Of a stretch of 64,000 bases of DNA, positions 47,751-60,233 are shown piece by piece (positions within the stretch are counted from its first letter, which is position 1; each line of letters starts with the position of its first letter). The position numbers were made by a program, and so were the translations under genes. Origin of the DNA: Pyxicephalus adspersus (Eukaryota > Chordata > Amphibia > Anura > Pyxicephalidae); the NCBI RefSeq assembly GCF_032062135.1, contig NC_092859.1:49992447-50056446 (forward strand). Direction: 5' to 3'. The notes under the pieces are model-generated. The model worked only from the letters and a program-made list of their open reading frames with translations. It had not been told where the DNA came from and made no database searches.

Positions 47751-48234
47751 TTAACCTCCTGGGCTGTTCATTTCTGTCCGGATTTATATGTTTAAAAGCC
47801 CTACATTGTTTTTCATAAAAAAATATTTTACAGTATAATATAATAGTATCAGTATAATAAATTTTGAAACACAAATTCATGTCAAAATAATAAATTGAAT
47901 AAATAAAAAAAATAATATTTTTTTTAAATAATTAAAAAAAAAAATTTAAAAAATATTATACTCATACTAAACAACTTTTCATGAAAGACAATGTACTGCT
48001 TTTACACATATAAATTCACTGCATTGTAGTCAATACAGTTACTTTGTATTGAATGCACTACAAATAGATTTGAAATTCCCGCCGCGCCTCCGACACAACA
48101 GCCACACGCGCCAACCAGGAACTTTCATTGACTCATCGGATGCAGAGGACACCAACTGGAGGAAGCAAGAGGGCGGGGTTCAGCATCTTTTATCTACCCA
48201 GAGTCACACTCGGGGTTACCGCTCAGGAGGTTAG
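47751..48234. mobile_element. piggyBac-like MITE, near-complete
   Basis: The left end TTAACCTCCTGGGCTGTTCA at 47751 and the right end ACCGCTCAGGAGGTTAG at 48234 are inverted relatives, with TTAA on the left and a mutated TTAG on the right. The left half is extremely AT-rich and the right half GC-rich. Same family as 59583-60115. Confidence 0.75.
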
Positions 48235-48257
48235 GGATTTTGGTTGATGAAAGTCCA

Positions 48258-48274
48258 GTGTGTGTGTGTGTGTG
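48258..48274. repeat. (GT)n microsatellite
   Basis: Short GT run just after the piggyBac-like MITE. Confidence 0.9.
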
Positions 48275-48390
48275 TTAATAGCCTGTTATGTTGAGCTGCA
48301 AAGCACTGCAATCATAGTATACATTATTATATATAAAATTAGCATAATGCATGCATACTCTGTATAGGACTGATATCTCTACAGACAATG

Positions 48391-48596
48391 GGCCTGATTT
48401 AATAATGCTGTCCAAGGCTGAAGAGGATAGACTTTCTTCAGTGAAGCTGAGTGATCCAGCGAACCTTGAATGGATCCAGGATTCAAAACATTTGCTAGCG
48501 AATAGCAAATCCATTCCATGTTTACTGGATCACCGAGCTTCACTGATGAAAGTGTATCCTCTCCAGTCACATGGACAGCTTTAATAAATTAGGCCA
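48391..48596. mobile_element. Palindromic MITE, complete copy
   Basis: Both ends are present: GGGCCTGATTTAATAATG at left and the inverse of TTTAATAAATTAGGCC at right. Arms are long and imperfect, including AGTGATCCAGCGAACC against GGATCACCGAGC. The open frames read from both strands here are by-products of the palindrome. Confidence 0.85.
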
Positions 48597-48806
48597 ATAT
48601 ATCTGTTGGGACTGTACAGAGAAGCCATACTGTATCACAATTGCCAAAGCCTCTAGGTATAAAAATATAATTAAAAAAAACATTTCTGTGTATACTAAAT
48701 ACAATTTATTCCAGTTATGCATTAAGTTGCCTATTCACTTATAAAGTTGCAGAGTACTTAGTATATTGTGCCAAGATAGTTTATCAACAATGGATGTGGT
48801 CAATTA

Positions 48807-48866
48807 AGATGACAAGTGCTTATAAGACAAGATGACAAGACAAAGATGACAAGTGCTTATAAGAAG
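48807..48866. repeat. 37-bp direct duplication
   Basis: AGATGACAAGTGCTTATAAG occurs at about 48807 and again at about 48844, with AGATGACAAGACA between them. Confidence 0.85.
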
Positions 48867-49332
48867 TGAACATAAGCACTCCGTTTGGATCGCTAACATT
48901 TATTAGGCGGTCATCTGGCTTAATAAGTGCTTTAAGCACATTCCCCTTATTAATGTAGAAGTTAGTTTTAGTACAGGTATCAAATGCCAATGCTTCTATT
49001 TAGTAGTATATACATTTTTTCACTTATGAAAATCCCATCAAAGTTTTGCATTTTTTTGTTTATACAGTGGGACTGGGGGCATAGACCAAAAAACACACAC
49101 TATTTAAAAATGCAAACATCTTGACCTACATTATAGCCTGCTTAAAAATGATTTAACCATTAAAAAAGACTCAAGACCAAGCAACCACACTTTGGGTTGT
49201 GAGTTCCCAGACATCACAACATACCGCAGCCAGAGAACAATGAAATATTTATCTCGCCAGCAGAGCAAAGCAATTGTATAACAGGCAACCAGTACTCAAT
49301 GCACAGGTGACACAATAGCATCATAAGACTAT

Positions 49333-49505
49333 GTGCCTAATTTAATAAAGCCCCCCATAATTGGAGAAGATATGACATCATGGGAGAACCTGGGTGATAC
49401 AACAAACCTGGAATTCATATTATAAAAATCACTTGCTGTTAGTTGGTAAATATTTTCAATCCTGGACCAGATCCATTTCAGGTTTGCTGGATCACTTCCC
49501 ATTAA
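49333..49505. mobile_element. Palindromic MITE, diverged copy
   Basis: Starts GTGCCTAATTTAATAAAG and contains ACCTGGGTGATACAACAAAC and CAGGTTTGCTGGATCAC. The outer right end is degraded. Confidence 0.75.
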
Positions 49506-52500
49506 AGTAAGGTGCATTTGGACCTGCTTCTACCTGCCTATCCTCTGTTAAACTGTCATTTATGTAGACTTGCTCTGCTTGGTCTATCAGTTTGCCTTTG
49601 GATGCACAAAGTGGTAATTTTAAAACTGTCTTATAAATTCCAAAGTGGCTGTTTTAAAATATACTTTTTTTCTTTTAGTTTATGTCTGTATAATCATTAC
49701 TTTTTGGTTTTTGGAACCTTTTATACAATGCTGTTTTAAAGCATTATTGTCACTGTTTAGCATGTCACCCTAGATTAGGGCACTTGGATGCCTGGTTACT
49801 GGCATTCCCAGAATAAAAGATTGGTCTATACCTATACCCATTGTATATGTCACCATCCTGAGTACTAATCATGAAAATAAACAGAACATTTACTTTTTTA
49901 GAATTCAGTAGGACTTACATTTAGCTGCAGATTGTGAGGACATACTATGAGACAATATTTAAAGACTCCACCTGGATCAAGTTGGTTTGTTGAGATAATC
50001 AGCTATTGGGCAAGTCAATGAATGTATTCACATGTGAATCTAGATGCATACTCTTGGTATTATGTACTGCACACTTAATGTAAAACCTCTGTTACCATCT
50101 ATTTCTATTCTTTCTTTTTTCTATTTTTACCTAAATATGCTGTTAGATGATGTTTCAAATGAAATGCCAGATATGGCAATGCATTTTGCATTTGGGAACA
50201 TGATCGGTTTCTCTTATGAACAGGGTGTCATGTAGTTTGAAATGATAGGTGGCCTCTGTGGCTCAGGTAAACATGTTTTTAGAGTTTATTTATGCTAATG
50301 TTAAATTTAGACATCTTTATACCTCCACAGGCTGCTGAAATGCTCATATTGACAGTGGATTCCTACCCAGTTGGGGGAGGCAAGAATCTGAGACATTTTT
50401 GGCTTTCAGACCATGTTAAGGCATCTATATTGTGTGTTAATAATTGAGAGGCCATATGCAGGCACTATGATATGCCCATATGCAGGCACTACTCTTTTGT
50501 CTAGGCCCTTGTTAAAAATCTGTTTATTCTTCAGTGTGCATATATTTTAGGCTTGATCGACATTGATCAAGTCTCAAAATAACAACATTAAATGGAAGCT
50601 GTTTTTCATATCTCCAATAGATTGCAAAACACTTCAAGAGGCACTGGGGACTGCGAGCAGAATGGCAATAAATTCCCAGAAGCCAATGACAGCACAGCCT
50701 CTGAATGAGTCCTGGGGATGCTAAAAAAACACATCAGGCTGCACAGCTAAAGGCAAGCAGGGGCTGCTGCTATTTTTTTGTTCTCCTGGCTGCTGTGAGT
50801 GACATTGCTGGAAAGAATGAACATGATGTGATCCTGCGGTGGCACACAGCATGAGATTGCCGGCCAGATTAGCATCGCCTAACAACTGGACTCCAAACTG
50901 ACTACATGAAGTGTGAAGGCCTGAATATCCCAGGAAAAAAAAGGTCCAGGGCATTTGATGACATGTGGGGATTGTGATTTTTTTATCCAGGATTTACCTT
51001 TGCACATAGATAAAATGGCACGTTTTCTAAATACCATTTTGTTTTTATACTTCCATATTTGTTTTAATTTTTCATATTACCATATTTTTTTCTTCAATCC
51101 CCAAGTCCAAAAACGTGAGTAGTGTAATCACTCTGCCAGCTGCCAATTATGAGATGTTATTAGAATCCTTACATGATAGCATACTTGATTACTTTAAAGG
51201 CGTTTTCATGCCTAGTGGTGTCTTCAGTGTGGCCTTGGACCCCACCTGGGATAATATGCTCAGAAGGGCGGATTTACTTTGTGATTGAAGAAGGTATTGT
51301 TTAATTTTTAACATCAAGATCAAATTATTTTTCATACTAATCCAAAAGAAATCAAGAAACTCATTTCTATTTGACTAACTATTTTTTTCTTAAACAATCA
51401 TATCCTTTTTATTTGGTGATCATTCTAAAAAAACTTTTTGGTAAGTGCTGCTCCAATGCCTGAATTTAACCCCCCCCCCCCCCCCATTTAGGAAAAGTAA
51501 ACAGTTGCAAAAATTAGGAACATTTATAACAAAATATTTATTTCAATGTGTTCTCTCTGATGCTTTAGGAATCACTTGCTAAGGAGGAGTTCTGATTGTA
51601 GAGGGTTCTAAAATGGAAAAAGCCTACTGTAAGATTGTAGATAAAATTAAATTAGTTGAAATAATTTTGGAGAATCTAAAGATTCTTTGTACCTAAACAG
51701 ATAAGGGGTTTTGAGAGGAAATTATTTTTTTTAACAAAAGACTTTGGTATGTCCTGAACCTAATAACATATATCTATAAATTCAAAGCCCACCAGGATAG
51801 TGTCAAATATATGTACTGTGAATTGAGAAATAGATCAGGAATGGCTCTGGTCAGAGTTCCTAGGAAGACAAGGTTGAAATATTTTACGCTAAAGTTCATA
51901 GAGGCTAACAGCCCCTGGTCCATATGGGTTTACACTCTTGTATTACAAGCAGTTACAAATTGTCTTTCAATGACCAATCTTTGAGGTGTTTAGCTCTTTG
52001 CTAGATAATCACAATCTGCTTCTTCAAAATTATATTATAGAGACTGCTATATTTCCTACAGGTTCTCCCATTCATGGTATTAACTTTTTTTTATATTTAT
52101 ATCTTCATAGGGAATTCTGTCAGTTATAGAAATACCTATGCTCAGGGATTTTCTGTAAAAATGTAGTTTCAGTTAAATATAGGAGTAATGATGTGGAGCT
52201 TGATGGCTGCCTTGTGTCTTTCCTACATCTTCTCCTTATTAATCCAAAATGCAGTTATATATTAAATCTCCTACACAATTTTCTATCTTCTTCACTTTAC
52301 ACTTTTGCTAGATAATTGTATGTATGTTTGAACCTAAAATTAAAATCCTATGATTTGATTGTGCAGCAAAATTGAATATTTGTAGACAAAGAGAGTACTG
52401 AGAAGCAGAGGGAATGTAGGTTTTGCAATGTAGAATGTGGACAAAAATACAAATTATAATGTAAAGCTAGTAACTGAGCATTAGAAGCATATGGGTGACA

Positions 52501-53328
52501 CTACAACTCTGTTTTTATGGACGAGTAAATAACTGAAAGCTATATATTTCTGTGATTAAATAAACTGTTAGTTGTGAAGAGGATAAGCACACCTACAGCG
52601 AGCTGAATCAAATGTTTTAAAGTGTGTGCCCCTATCAGTCAGTAAAAAAAATCACATAATTGATTCAAGTAACCATAGTTCCCTAAGTTTGTACAGATGT
52701 GTATATTGTGAATTAGAATACTTACCTAACATTCTCCTTCAATTGAAAAAAAAAATATAAAAAAAGACAATTACATTTTTTAGGTGAAAAAATTAAAAAA
52801 TCTACTGCACATGTCTGTACTATTTTGTCCTTTCATGCACTATATATAGTAACACATTTTAACTCAAACAACCAAATTCAACAATCTTAAAAAATCATAG
52901 CCAGAATACTCTTGTTTGTAAGAACCGGTAATCAGTAACAACCCCACGAGTCATTACTAAATACCAAATTTACTCTATAAGGAGGCGTGTTTGCTATGCG
53001 CTGACAGCTTAAGCTGTTGTTACCAAAGATGCAGTGGCTAACAGAACTAAGTATTGCACTGCTTACTAGATGTACCACATAACTGCCAGCACTCACTAAC
53101 TGAAGTATTATCATTTCTACTGAAAAAAAACATAAATGTAAATATTTTATGTGTGACTAACAAGATTTAATAAATAAGAAGTTTGCAGTATATATTTGCA
53201 AAAGAGTACAGTATGAGGACCTTAGCAGAACCGCAGTTTCCCAGTTTTTATTAATGAGGTGAAACCAGCAGCAATATGTTTGCAGGCAAGCTTTATCTTC
53301 TGCAAGAGTATGGCGGGGCAGATTCCCA
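49506..53328. other. Stretch with no recognised gene
   Basis: A C17 run lies at about 51469-51485. About 50620-50950 is GC-balanced and could hide an old repeat or non-coding element; its 77-codon minus frame has no motif. About 51780-52120 may contain decayed LINE-like coding sequence, but the match is too weak to call. Confidence 0.4.
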
Positions 53329-53425
53329 GTTATTATTATTATTATTATTATTATTAATAATAATAATAATAATAAACAGGATTTATATAGCGCCAACATA
53401 TTATGCAGCGCTGTACATTATTTCT
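53329..53425 (-). mobile_element. L2-type LINE tail with self-complementary microsatellite
   Basis: An (ATT)n run turns into (AAT)n at about 53355, then AACAGGATTTATATAGCG and CAACATATTATGCAGCGCTG. It is the same 3' tail as at 11041 and 9862. The two halves of the microsatellite are reverse complements of each other. Confidence 0.8.
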
Positions 53426-55079
53426 AATTAATTCCCAATTCCCGGTCCCATGTTTTCCCCAGGCCCACAAGCCTATATAGCACACCTGGTGTTAAGCAGT
53501 AGAAGCTGTGTGACTGGGTGAGCCAGGTTTTGCCACTCTTACACAGAGAATTTGGAAAACACGTCTTAAGTTTGAATACATATTTAGTCTACCTGGAGCT
53601 CAATTTTAGGCAAAACCTGTTATATAACACATGTATTTTCTGTGAGAGAATATACTTTATTTTCCCTTCTGAAATTTCAGTACCCATCCTGTTGCAGCCT
53701 CTATTAAAAAAAAAAAAACTCAGATGCACCCAAGCCTCATCATACATTAGCCAAAGAATGATAAACCTGATTGCCTTATCTAATCAGTATTTTTTATTGG
53801 AGTTTAAAAAGCAATATAAAGAAAAGCTATAATACAAATCTATTAAATGGATTTATTAAACAGGAAATACAATTAAAACATTTAATAAAAGGTAGAGGTT
53901 TTTTTAGTGCAGTATACATTTATAGCTGAAAATATTAGGTTTGTTAGGTAGTATTAGGTTTGTGGTCTGTCATTGTTGGAGGAGGGCAAACTAGCTCTCA
54001 AACTATACATGAGTATTAAAACTCATTAAAACTAAAGTATTAAAACTTCAGGCACCTGAGTATTGCTTTTGATTTTAATGTCTTAAACCTTAATATTTGT
54101 ACACACGTCTGGCATTGTAAATTGCAATGCAAATATCTGCATTTCTTCCATTTTTCATGCTTCTTTAAATACCATTAACTTTTGTTAAAGCAGCTGCTGT
54201 TAAAAAATGAATTCACTAACACATTGTTTTTTAAAAATACCACAAAAATTTCAGCAGTTTCCCACCCATTTTCACTAAATAGTCATGTGATTAGTAGAAC
54301 ATATCACTGAACATGTGCTGTATAGTCATTGCTATACACTCATCGTTACATAAGCCATTTGTTCTGTTTGCTCAATCATTTACATAAGTATAAGGTTTTA
54401 TCTGTTTAGTGCTGTGTGCATTTGTGAGGTCACCTATTGGTAAAGCAAAGCAACATTATGATAATGACAAAATGTTCTGCAGAATTGCATGAAGGCAGAA
54501 AGGATCACAGTTTTATTGATTTTACAAGGTTACAAGGTTATACAACTGAAAATACATATTCATGATAGTATTATAGACTAAATGTAGTTGGGTGTTCCAG
54601 GTGCCAGGCAGCACACACAAATTAGGGTTTTTTGGGGTTTTTTTTTGTAACATTGTTATCTTTTAGCATTACAAACAAAATTACAAGTTGTGCATAACAT
54701 AAATATAGTTGTAAATAATACATTTATAAACTCCCAAAAATGTCCACATAAATCTACATAAATTAAAAGGCAAAATTGTAATCTACAGTTTATAATAATG
54801 ATAATAATAATAGTTAATGATTAAAATAACTCATATTTTCAAGTAAATGCAAATAAAGATTGCCATACTTTTATTAGAAATGTTAGACAATCAAGGTCCT
54901 TGCAGAAAAAGTTTAAATGTATCACCTATGTCTCCACCTGCACAACAGAACACCTGAACATAGACCAAGTAGGCAGGGCATTTGCCCAACTTCTCCCTAG
55001 CTGTCTGCAAGAGCTCAAACTGGCTTCTGTAAGGCCTTCATATATCAGTACATATGCTTAACAACTTTTCTTGGATCCT
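53426..55079. other. AT-rich stretch with no recognised gene
   Basis: A 104-codon plus frame at 53518-53832 has no motif. Nothing else supported. Confidence 0.45.
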
Positions 55080-55779
55080 TTACCATAACCAGTGCTTCCA
55101 CTTGTTTGTGACAGATACACAGTAGAAAATTTCCTTATATATCTCACATATCTGTCCAAACCTGTTGCATACCAGCTGCCATTTACCATGTTCTTGGAGT
55201 GACACTGGTATCACAAATTTAAACTCACCTAGAGGTTTTCTAGAAGTAGGGCAATAGGGTATACAAAATACATTTAGGAAATGCTCAAAGCACCATGCCA
55301 AATAAACCTTAGTAGCACCTGTTGCAGAACGCAGGTGACTGTTAAAAGCATGTTTGGTGGCCACATATAAAACCATCTATAGGGCTAGGATTTTTTTAAT
55401 TGCTTCACCATTTTATCCCACACTTTTTCAACCCTGTAAAATTACATTTGTTCCAGTATGGACAAGCATTTTTTGCACCCTTGCACCTTGGACATTAAGT
55501 GCCCCATCAATAACTTTTTCTTGGCTCATGACCTCTAACTCCAGCATTGCCAGTACCTCTAAGGTCTCTAAAGGAAAACTGGAAATACCTGCAAAAATTG
55601 TTAAAGGAAATTTATCTTCAGAGGTAACCCTCGGCAATGTCACACCAACCTCTTCCTCACTAACGCACAGGCATCTCTCTCCCGTGCATGTGAGCAATTC
55701 TGACTGTGGGCATGCCTCTGATCCCAAGCTTTATCAGTTTTGCTGGCCAATCAGAAAAAGGACTCTTAATCTTCCCTGA
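55080..55779. other. Unidentified open frames, possible transposon remnant
   Basis: Three long frames cluster here: 55376-55080 (minus, 98 codons, with CFEHFLNVFCIPYC and QEHGKWQLVCNRFG), 55727-55428 (minus, 99 codons) and 55354-55779 (plus, 141 codons, the longest between 21 and 64 kb). The minus-strand frames have a more protein-like composition, with Cys and His present, and might be gag-like or transposase-like. I recognise no family. Composition is more balanced from here to about 56430. Confidence 0.3.
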
Positions 55780-57700
55780 CTATTTAGCTAGCTCACACAC
55801 TGCACAGTGTTCATGCAACGTGTCTCCAATGGTGCCGAGCCCCTAGTTCTGTTTAACTAGTTCCTGTACACCTGTTGGCTAATTCAGTGCTTTCTCTACC
55901 CAGTTCCTGTGTAAACCCCTGATTGCCCCTTCTATTGGATCCCAACCAACTTCTCTGTGCTGTTCCTGTGTTCCGTACTGTTCCACGTGCAGTACTGTTC
56001 AGGAATCCTGTCCGCTGGTTACTTCCTAGTCTAAGTCATGCAATTCCCTGAGAGCTGTCCCTTTACCTCAGAGAAACCAGAACATTCTGCAGAAGTGCTT
56101 CATCTGCTGGCGGAAGTATGAACACCACCCAAGCTGCCTATGCTCCAGCACTCCCTCTCATGGTGGGTTCTGTTACCTGCTGGTCACACGATCTCCTTTT
56201 GCCTCATGACCTCCCCTATAAAAGGAAATGACTAGCAACAGGAAGTTGCTTGAACAAGGATGCATGTACGGGGGCCTCAACCTGGGCATAGCCTTCTTGC
56301 GGGGTGAGCTGGTGAAGTTGAAGGCTGGTATCTAAACTCTGCACATCATACACATCTCTGCCAAGCGGGCGGGTGACATGGAGGATCCACCACCCTGCCA
56401 GTGACACTGTGACACAGCATTATATGTTTTTTCCAACTTTCGTTTCGTGCTGTATATTCACATGCTGTTTTTCTTCACTTTAAGGATACGTTTATGTCTA
56501 TTTTGTTGATTACATACCCCTCAAATGCCTGAGTTTAAGCTGGACTACCTTGGTTCTTACAATAAAAAAAAAGGCTAGCATTACTAAAAGTAAACTATAA
56601 AATGGTAAATAGTGTACAAACTTTTAAGGAAATTGTGGGCAGATATACCTGGGGCATATATGGGAAGACGGCGATAAACCTAATGTGTTACATTTTGAAT
56701 GGTAATTTTTTTAAGCTACAGGCAGAGAGGTGCCGAATTTAGGTAATGTGGCAATGCTACAAGTACAATTCTGTTTTGTCCAAATAGCTGTCAACATGTA
56801 ATTATTTGGGTCAATATATATTTATATAGATAGACAGATAACAATAGAACGTGACCTCAAACTTGTAGAAAATACATGCATATGCATGCAACCTATAACT
56901 GGCATTTACTGTATTGGTGCAATCTTTGGGTGTGTTTTTCAGCTGTCTGAAGAAAAAACAACATCATTTAGTGTCATGCCATCATCAGACAAGGAGTGAC
57001 TGAAAAAAAATAAATATATAGGTTATTCATGCCAGAACCAATACTGAAATTCCAAATCTAGATTAGTCACAATGACAAGTGAAGTTATGGTAAGCATTTT
57101 AAAAAGTTGTAAAACTAATTCTTGCAATATCTGCTGTCTGTTACTGGATTGGAGTGACATTGTGGCACAGTGGATATTCATATTTAATACTAAAAAGCAT
57201 GGTAAATTTGCATGTAATATTACATTTTATGTTTAGTCTAAAACCAAGCAATGCACAGCAGCAGTCTACCACAAAGAATTGCATAGTCCCTAGTGGATTT
57301 TGATGACTGAAGAAAATATTGATTTTGCATATCCAAGATACAATATAATTTATCTTGTTTCATTTCAAGCGGATTGCATCACATGTACCAAAGATAATGC
57401 AAACTGTCAAACTGAAGCATGATTGAAAATGTCCTTCAGTTAAGGGTTGTATTTCCTAAACATGCTTCTGCTTGACAGCTTACTTGTTTAACATTGGTAG
57501 TAAAGTAATGAAAAAGTTAAACTTGCTGCATTTTATTCAGGAAAATGTTTTTACATTGTCATTCACTTGGGACCATCTTTGTTACCAACTCCCTTATTTA
57601 TGCCAGTAACACTATGCTTGGACTTTGCAATGCATTTAAAAACTTAGTGACCATATGCTGCTTTAACAATTGAGTTTTATGATTTGTAAAATTATTTTGG
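55780..57700. other. GC-balanced then AT-rich stretch, no gene
   Basis: About 55800-56430 is more GC-balanced than its neighbours, with CTGTTCCTGTG-type repeats, and could be part of a retroelement long terminal repeat; boundaries were not found. The remainder is AT-rich with nothing supported. Confidence 0.35.
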
Positions 57701-57712
57701 TTCTAGCCTGTT

Positions 57713-58700
57713 CTTATGGGGCTTGGAGGTCATTTAGGGATTAAGCAACATTTTTGGCCAAGTATTTACAATGCAAGTGAAGAATTGATAATATTTTTCT
57801 GGGTGCCAAACAAATGCACCCTATCCACATTTTGCAACACAACTGCTAAGGTAATAGCAAAATATCTATTGAAAATGCTTTCTTTTAAGGGTATCCCCAG
57901 GGAAATTTTGAGAGATAACCCAACCACTTTAATGTAATAAACAACAAGATTTTGGTCAGTTGTTGAAAATTACCCATATGTGTTTCCCAGTGTTCCACCC
58001 TAAAATAATAAATTGGTGCCCTGCAAGTTGTCAAGGTGGATGACATGAATGGAAAAGACTGGGACTTCAGTAATAGAAGTTCCATAGTCGAACATTTTCC
58101 GTTTTTTAATTCTGTATGGGGGACATCCTCAGGTTCTCCTGGATATAGTACAGGAACCATGGGTATAAGAGGCCACAGCTCTCGAACATGTGATTGAACA
58201 CATTGTTGAAATGCAAGATGGAATAGCTGCAGCCATGGTTCGGGAACATATGCATTAAGCCCAAAATCCTCAGGCTAGGATAACACTTAAAATCAGAAAC
58301 GTTAACCTGGGAGCCAGAGGCTTAGTTTTAGTGTCCGGAGTCATTTTCTGACAAAATTGCAGGGGCCCTGTGACATCAAAGAGAAAATCAGCAATTTTCA
58401 GCACAGAAAATGACAACCCTAAAGTGTCACCAGCAAAAGCTAAAAGTTGTCAGACTTCATCTGTATTTTAGATTGAAGATTGAGTAGGATATTTCAGAAA
58501 AAATAAGACATGGTTTCAGAATTACCTGGAGGAACTAATAAAATTTATCATACATTGGGACTAAGCCTCAAGTCAAAATTAAAATTTTATCTTGTATGTG
58601 AAACTCAGAGAAAAGCTGTTTTAGAGAAAGTCTCAAAAATGTTTTCAAGGAAGCAAAGGTTGCTGATTGAGTGCCCCACATCCGCTTTATGTTTGCAACA
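57713..58700 (+). pseudogene. Ty3/Gypsy integrase remnant
   Basis: The plus-strand frame at 57716-57937 has GGHLGIKQHFWPSIY, as in the zinc-binding-to-core transition of gypsy integrases (HxGxxKT...FYWPG), then AKYLLKMLSFKGIPREILRD, as in the core region FSRVGIPKEILSDQG. A later stretch at about 58172-58373 gives ALEHVIEHIVEMQDGIAAAM, then VREHMH, and GARGLVLVS with a final RGPV, matching the integrase C-terminal region that leads to the GPY/F module. A third piece (58594-58680) reads TQRKAVLEKVSKMFSRK, like the segment that precedes the RT in these polyproteins. Stops, frame changes and deletions are frequent. No long terminal repeat clearly flanks it. Confidence 0.65.
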
Positions 58701-58764
58701 TATCTACTAGGTCTGAGCAGAGAGGGAACTTACGTGAGGTAATGGCTGGCAGGGTTGAAGACAG

Positions 58765-58948
58765 TGGGCCTGATTTATGGCCTCTCCATGACTGGTAAAG
58801 AAAGACCATCATGGGAGAACCTGGGTGATACAGCAAACCTGAAACGAATGGCAAATGTTTTCAATCATTCTGGGTTTGCTGAATCGACTTTGTGCTCCCA
58901 TGATAGTCCATCTTAACCACCCTTGGAGAGATTTATTCAATTAGGCCT
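58765..58948. mobile_element. Palindromic MITE, complete copy
   Basis: Left end GGGCCTGATTTATGGCC and right end ATTCAATTAGGCCT. Inner arms include TGGGAGAACCTGGGTGATAC and a matching inverse segment with TTTGCTGAATCG. Seventh and last copy in the window. Confidence 0.8.
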
Positions 58949-59052
58949 AGCGTATATGTGTGATCTAAGTGCTCCAGGATTTGTATCTGGTTTGAATAGA
59001 GCAATGTTTTTGTTTTTTGTTTTTCAGATCATAATAACTTCTAGGCCCTGAT

Positions 59053-59414
59053 TGTAAGCAACTTACCTGCCCTGCGAGCCTGCGGTGTCCCTGGGGTTCC
59101 CAGCCACAGAGGGAGACCCCTCAGTAGCAAGAAGCATAATAACCAAGGCTGCCCTTCTGCTCACAGCTTGTCTGTCTCTGCAGGCGGAGGGATCCGCCCT
59201 GGACTAATTACTGATCAGCCAGGCAGCAGCCCTTGCATCCCTTTGAATGTGGTTCCTGCTCCCAGCACTGTGCAAGTGCAAAGTCCTGCTTTTGCCTTAT
59301 CCTTCTGTACCTTGCTTGATTGGACTTAACCCTTGCTGTGCTGTACCATTCTGAATAAACCTTATTCAAGGATATCTGGAGTCGGTAGTGGTTTGTGTGC
59401 CCAGGCGCATTACA
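59053..59414 (+). mobile_element. Solo LTR with 5-bp target duplication
   Basis: A 362-bp unit begins TGTAAGCAACTTACC and ends GCGCATTACA, so it has TGTAA...TTACA termini, and is flanked on both sides by CTGAT (59048-59052 and 59415-59419). TG...CA ends and a 5-bp duplication are standard for LTR retrotransposons. A polyadenylation signal AATAAA lies at 59354-59359, about 60 bp from the right end, which sets the orientation as plus. No internal region remains next to it, so it probably arose by LTR-LTR recombination. The family is not identified; the Gypsy remnant 0.4 kb upstream is not evidently related. Confidence 0.85.
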
Positions 59415-59582
59415 CTGATGCCAGGGAGTTTTATAGAGCTTTGGGTTAACTAAAGCCTCCATCCCTTGGTCCACATCTTACCTCATTAGTTTCAGCTGGG
59501 GACAAGCTTTTAAAAATGTAGACTGACTGAGAAAGAACTAAAGACTGTTTTATGAAGATATAATTAATTTATAAAAATCAGT

Positions 59583-60115
59583 TTAACCTCCTGGACGGTT
59601 CATTTCTGTCCAGTTTTATATGTCTAAATGCAGTACAATGTTTTTCATGAAAATTTATTTTACATTATAATATAATAGTATAAGTATTATAAAGTTTGAA
59701 ACACAAAATCATGTAAAAATAATAAATTTAATGAATTAAAAAAAATATTATTTTTTTTTTTTTTAAATTAAAAAGAATAAATATTATACTTATACTATAA
59801 TAATATACTGTAAAATAAATGCTCATGAATTACAATGTACTGCTTTTACACATATAAATCCACTGTATTGCATTTAATACAGTTTTTTTGTATTGAATGC
59901 AATACAATCAGATTTGTATTTCCCACCCCGCTGGCAACATACTCCCCGGTGACTCATCATGTGCAGAAGATGCCGGAGAAAGGAAGGAAGAAGACAGGGC
60001 TGTATTTACTATTGTTTCTATAGGTTTACCTACCCCGAGTATGACTCAGGGTTACCACTTTCGGCATCTTTTTCCTACCCCTAGTCACATTCTGGGTTAC
60101 CGCTAGGAAGGTTAA
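59583..60115. mobile_element. piggyBac-like MITE, complete copy
   Basis: TTAA at 59583-59586 and at 60112-60115 flank ends CCTCCTGGACGGT and ACCGCTAGGAAGG, which are inverted relatives. TTAA duplications are typical of piggyBac elements. The left half is AT-rich with long A and T runs; the right half is GC-rich and contains two related GGGTTACC blocks. No coding capacity. Confidence 0.8.
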
Positions 60116-60233
60116 AACAGTACAATGAACTTTTGTAATGAGCTATTTTGTTTGGCCACTGAGACACCTTTTTTATTTATGTTTGTTACAAAATGTTTTA
60201 TTTACACTAATATTAGTGTGTCAACATATACTC

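Noticed and set aside
48275..48584. Overlapping frames of about 60-80 codons on both strands
   Set aside because: They arise from the arms of a palindromic MITE read in both directions.
51469..51485. Functional C17 tract or quadruplex site
   Set aside because: A single homopolymer run is better explained as a microsatellite or assembly-prone tract.
51780..52120. L1-like coding remnant
   Set aside because: Some short stretches look LINE-like, but frames shift constantly and no diagnostic motif was found.
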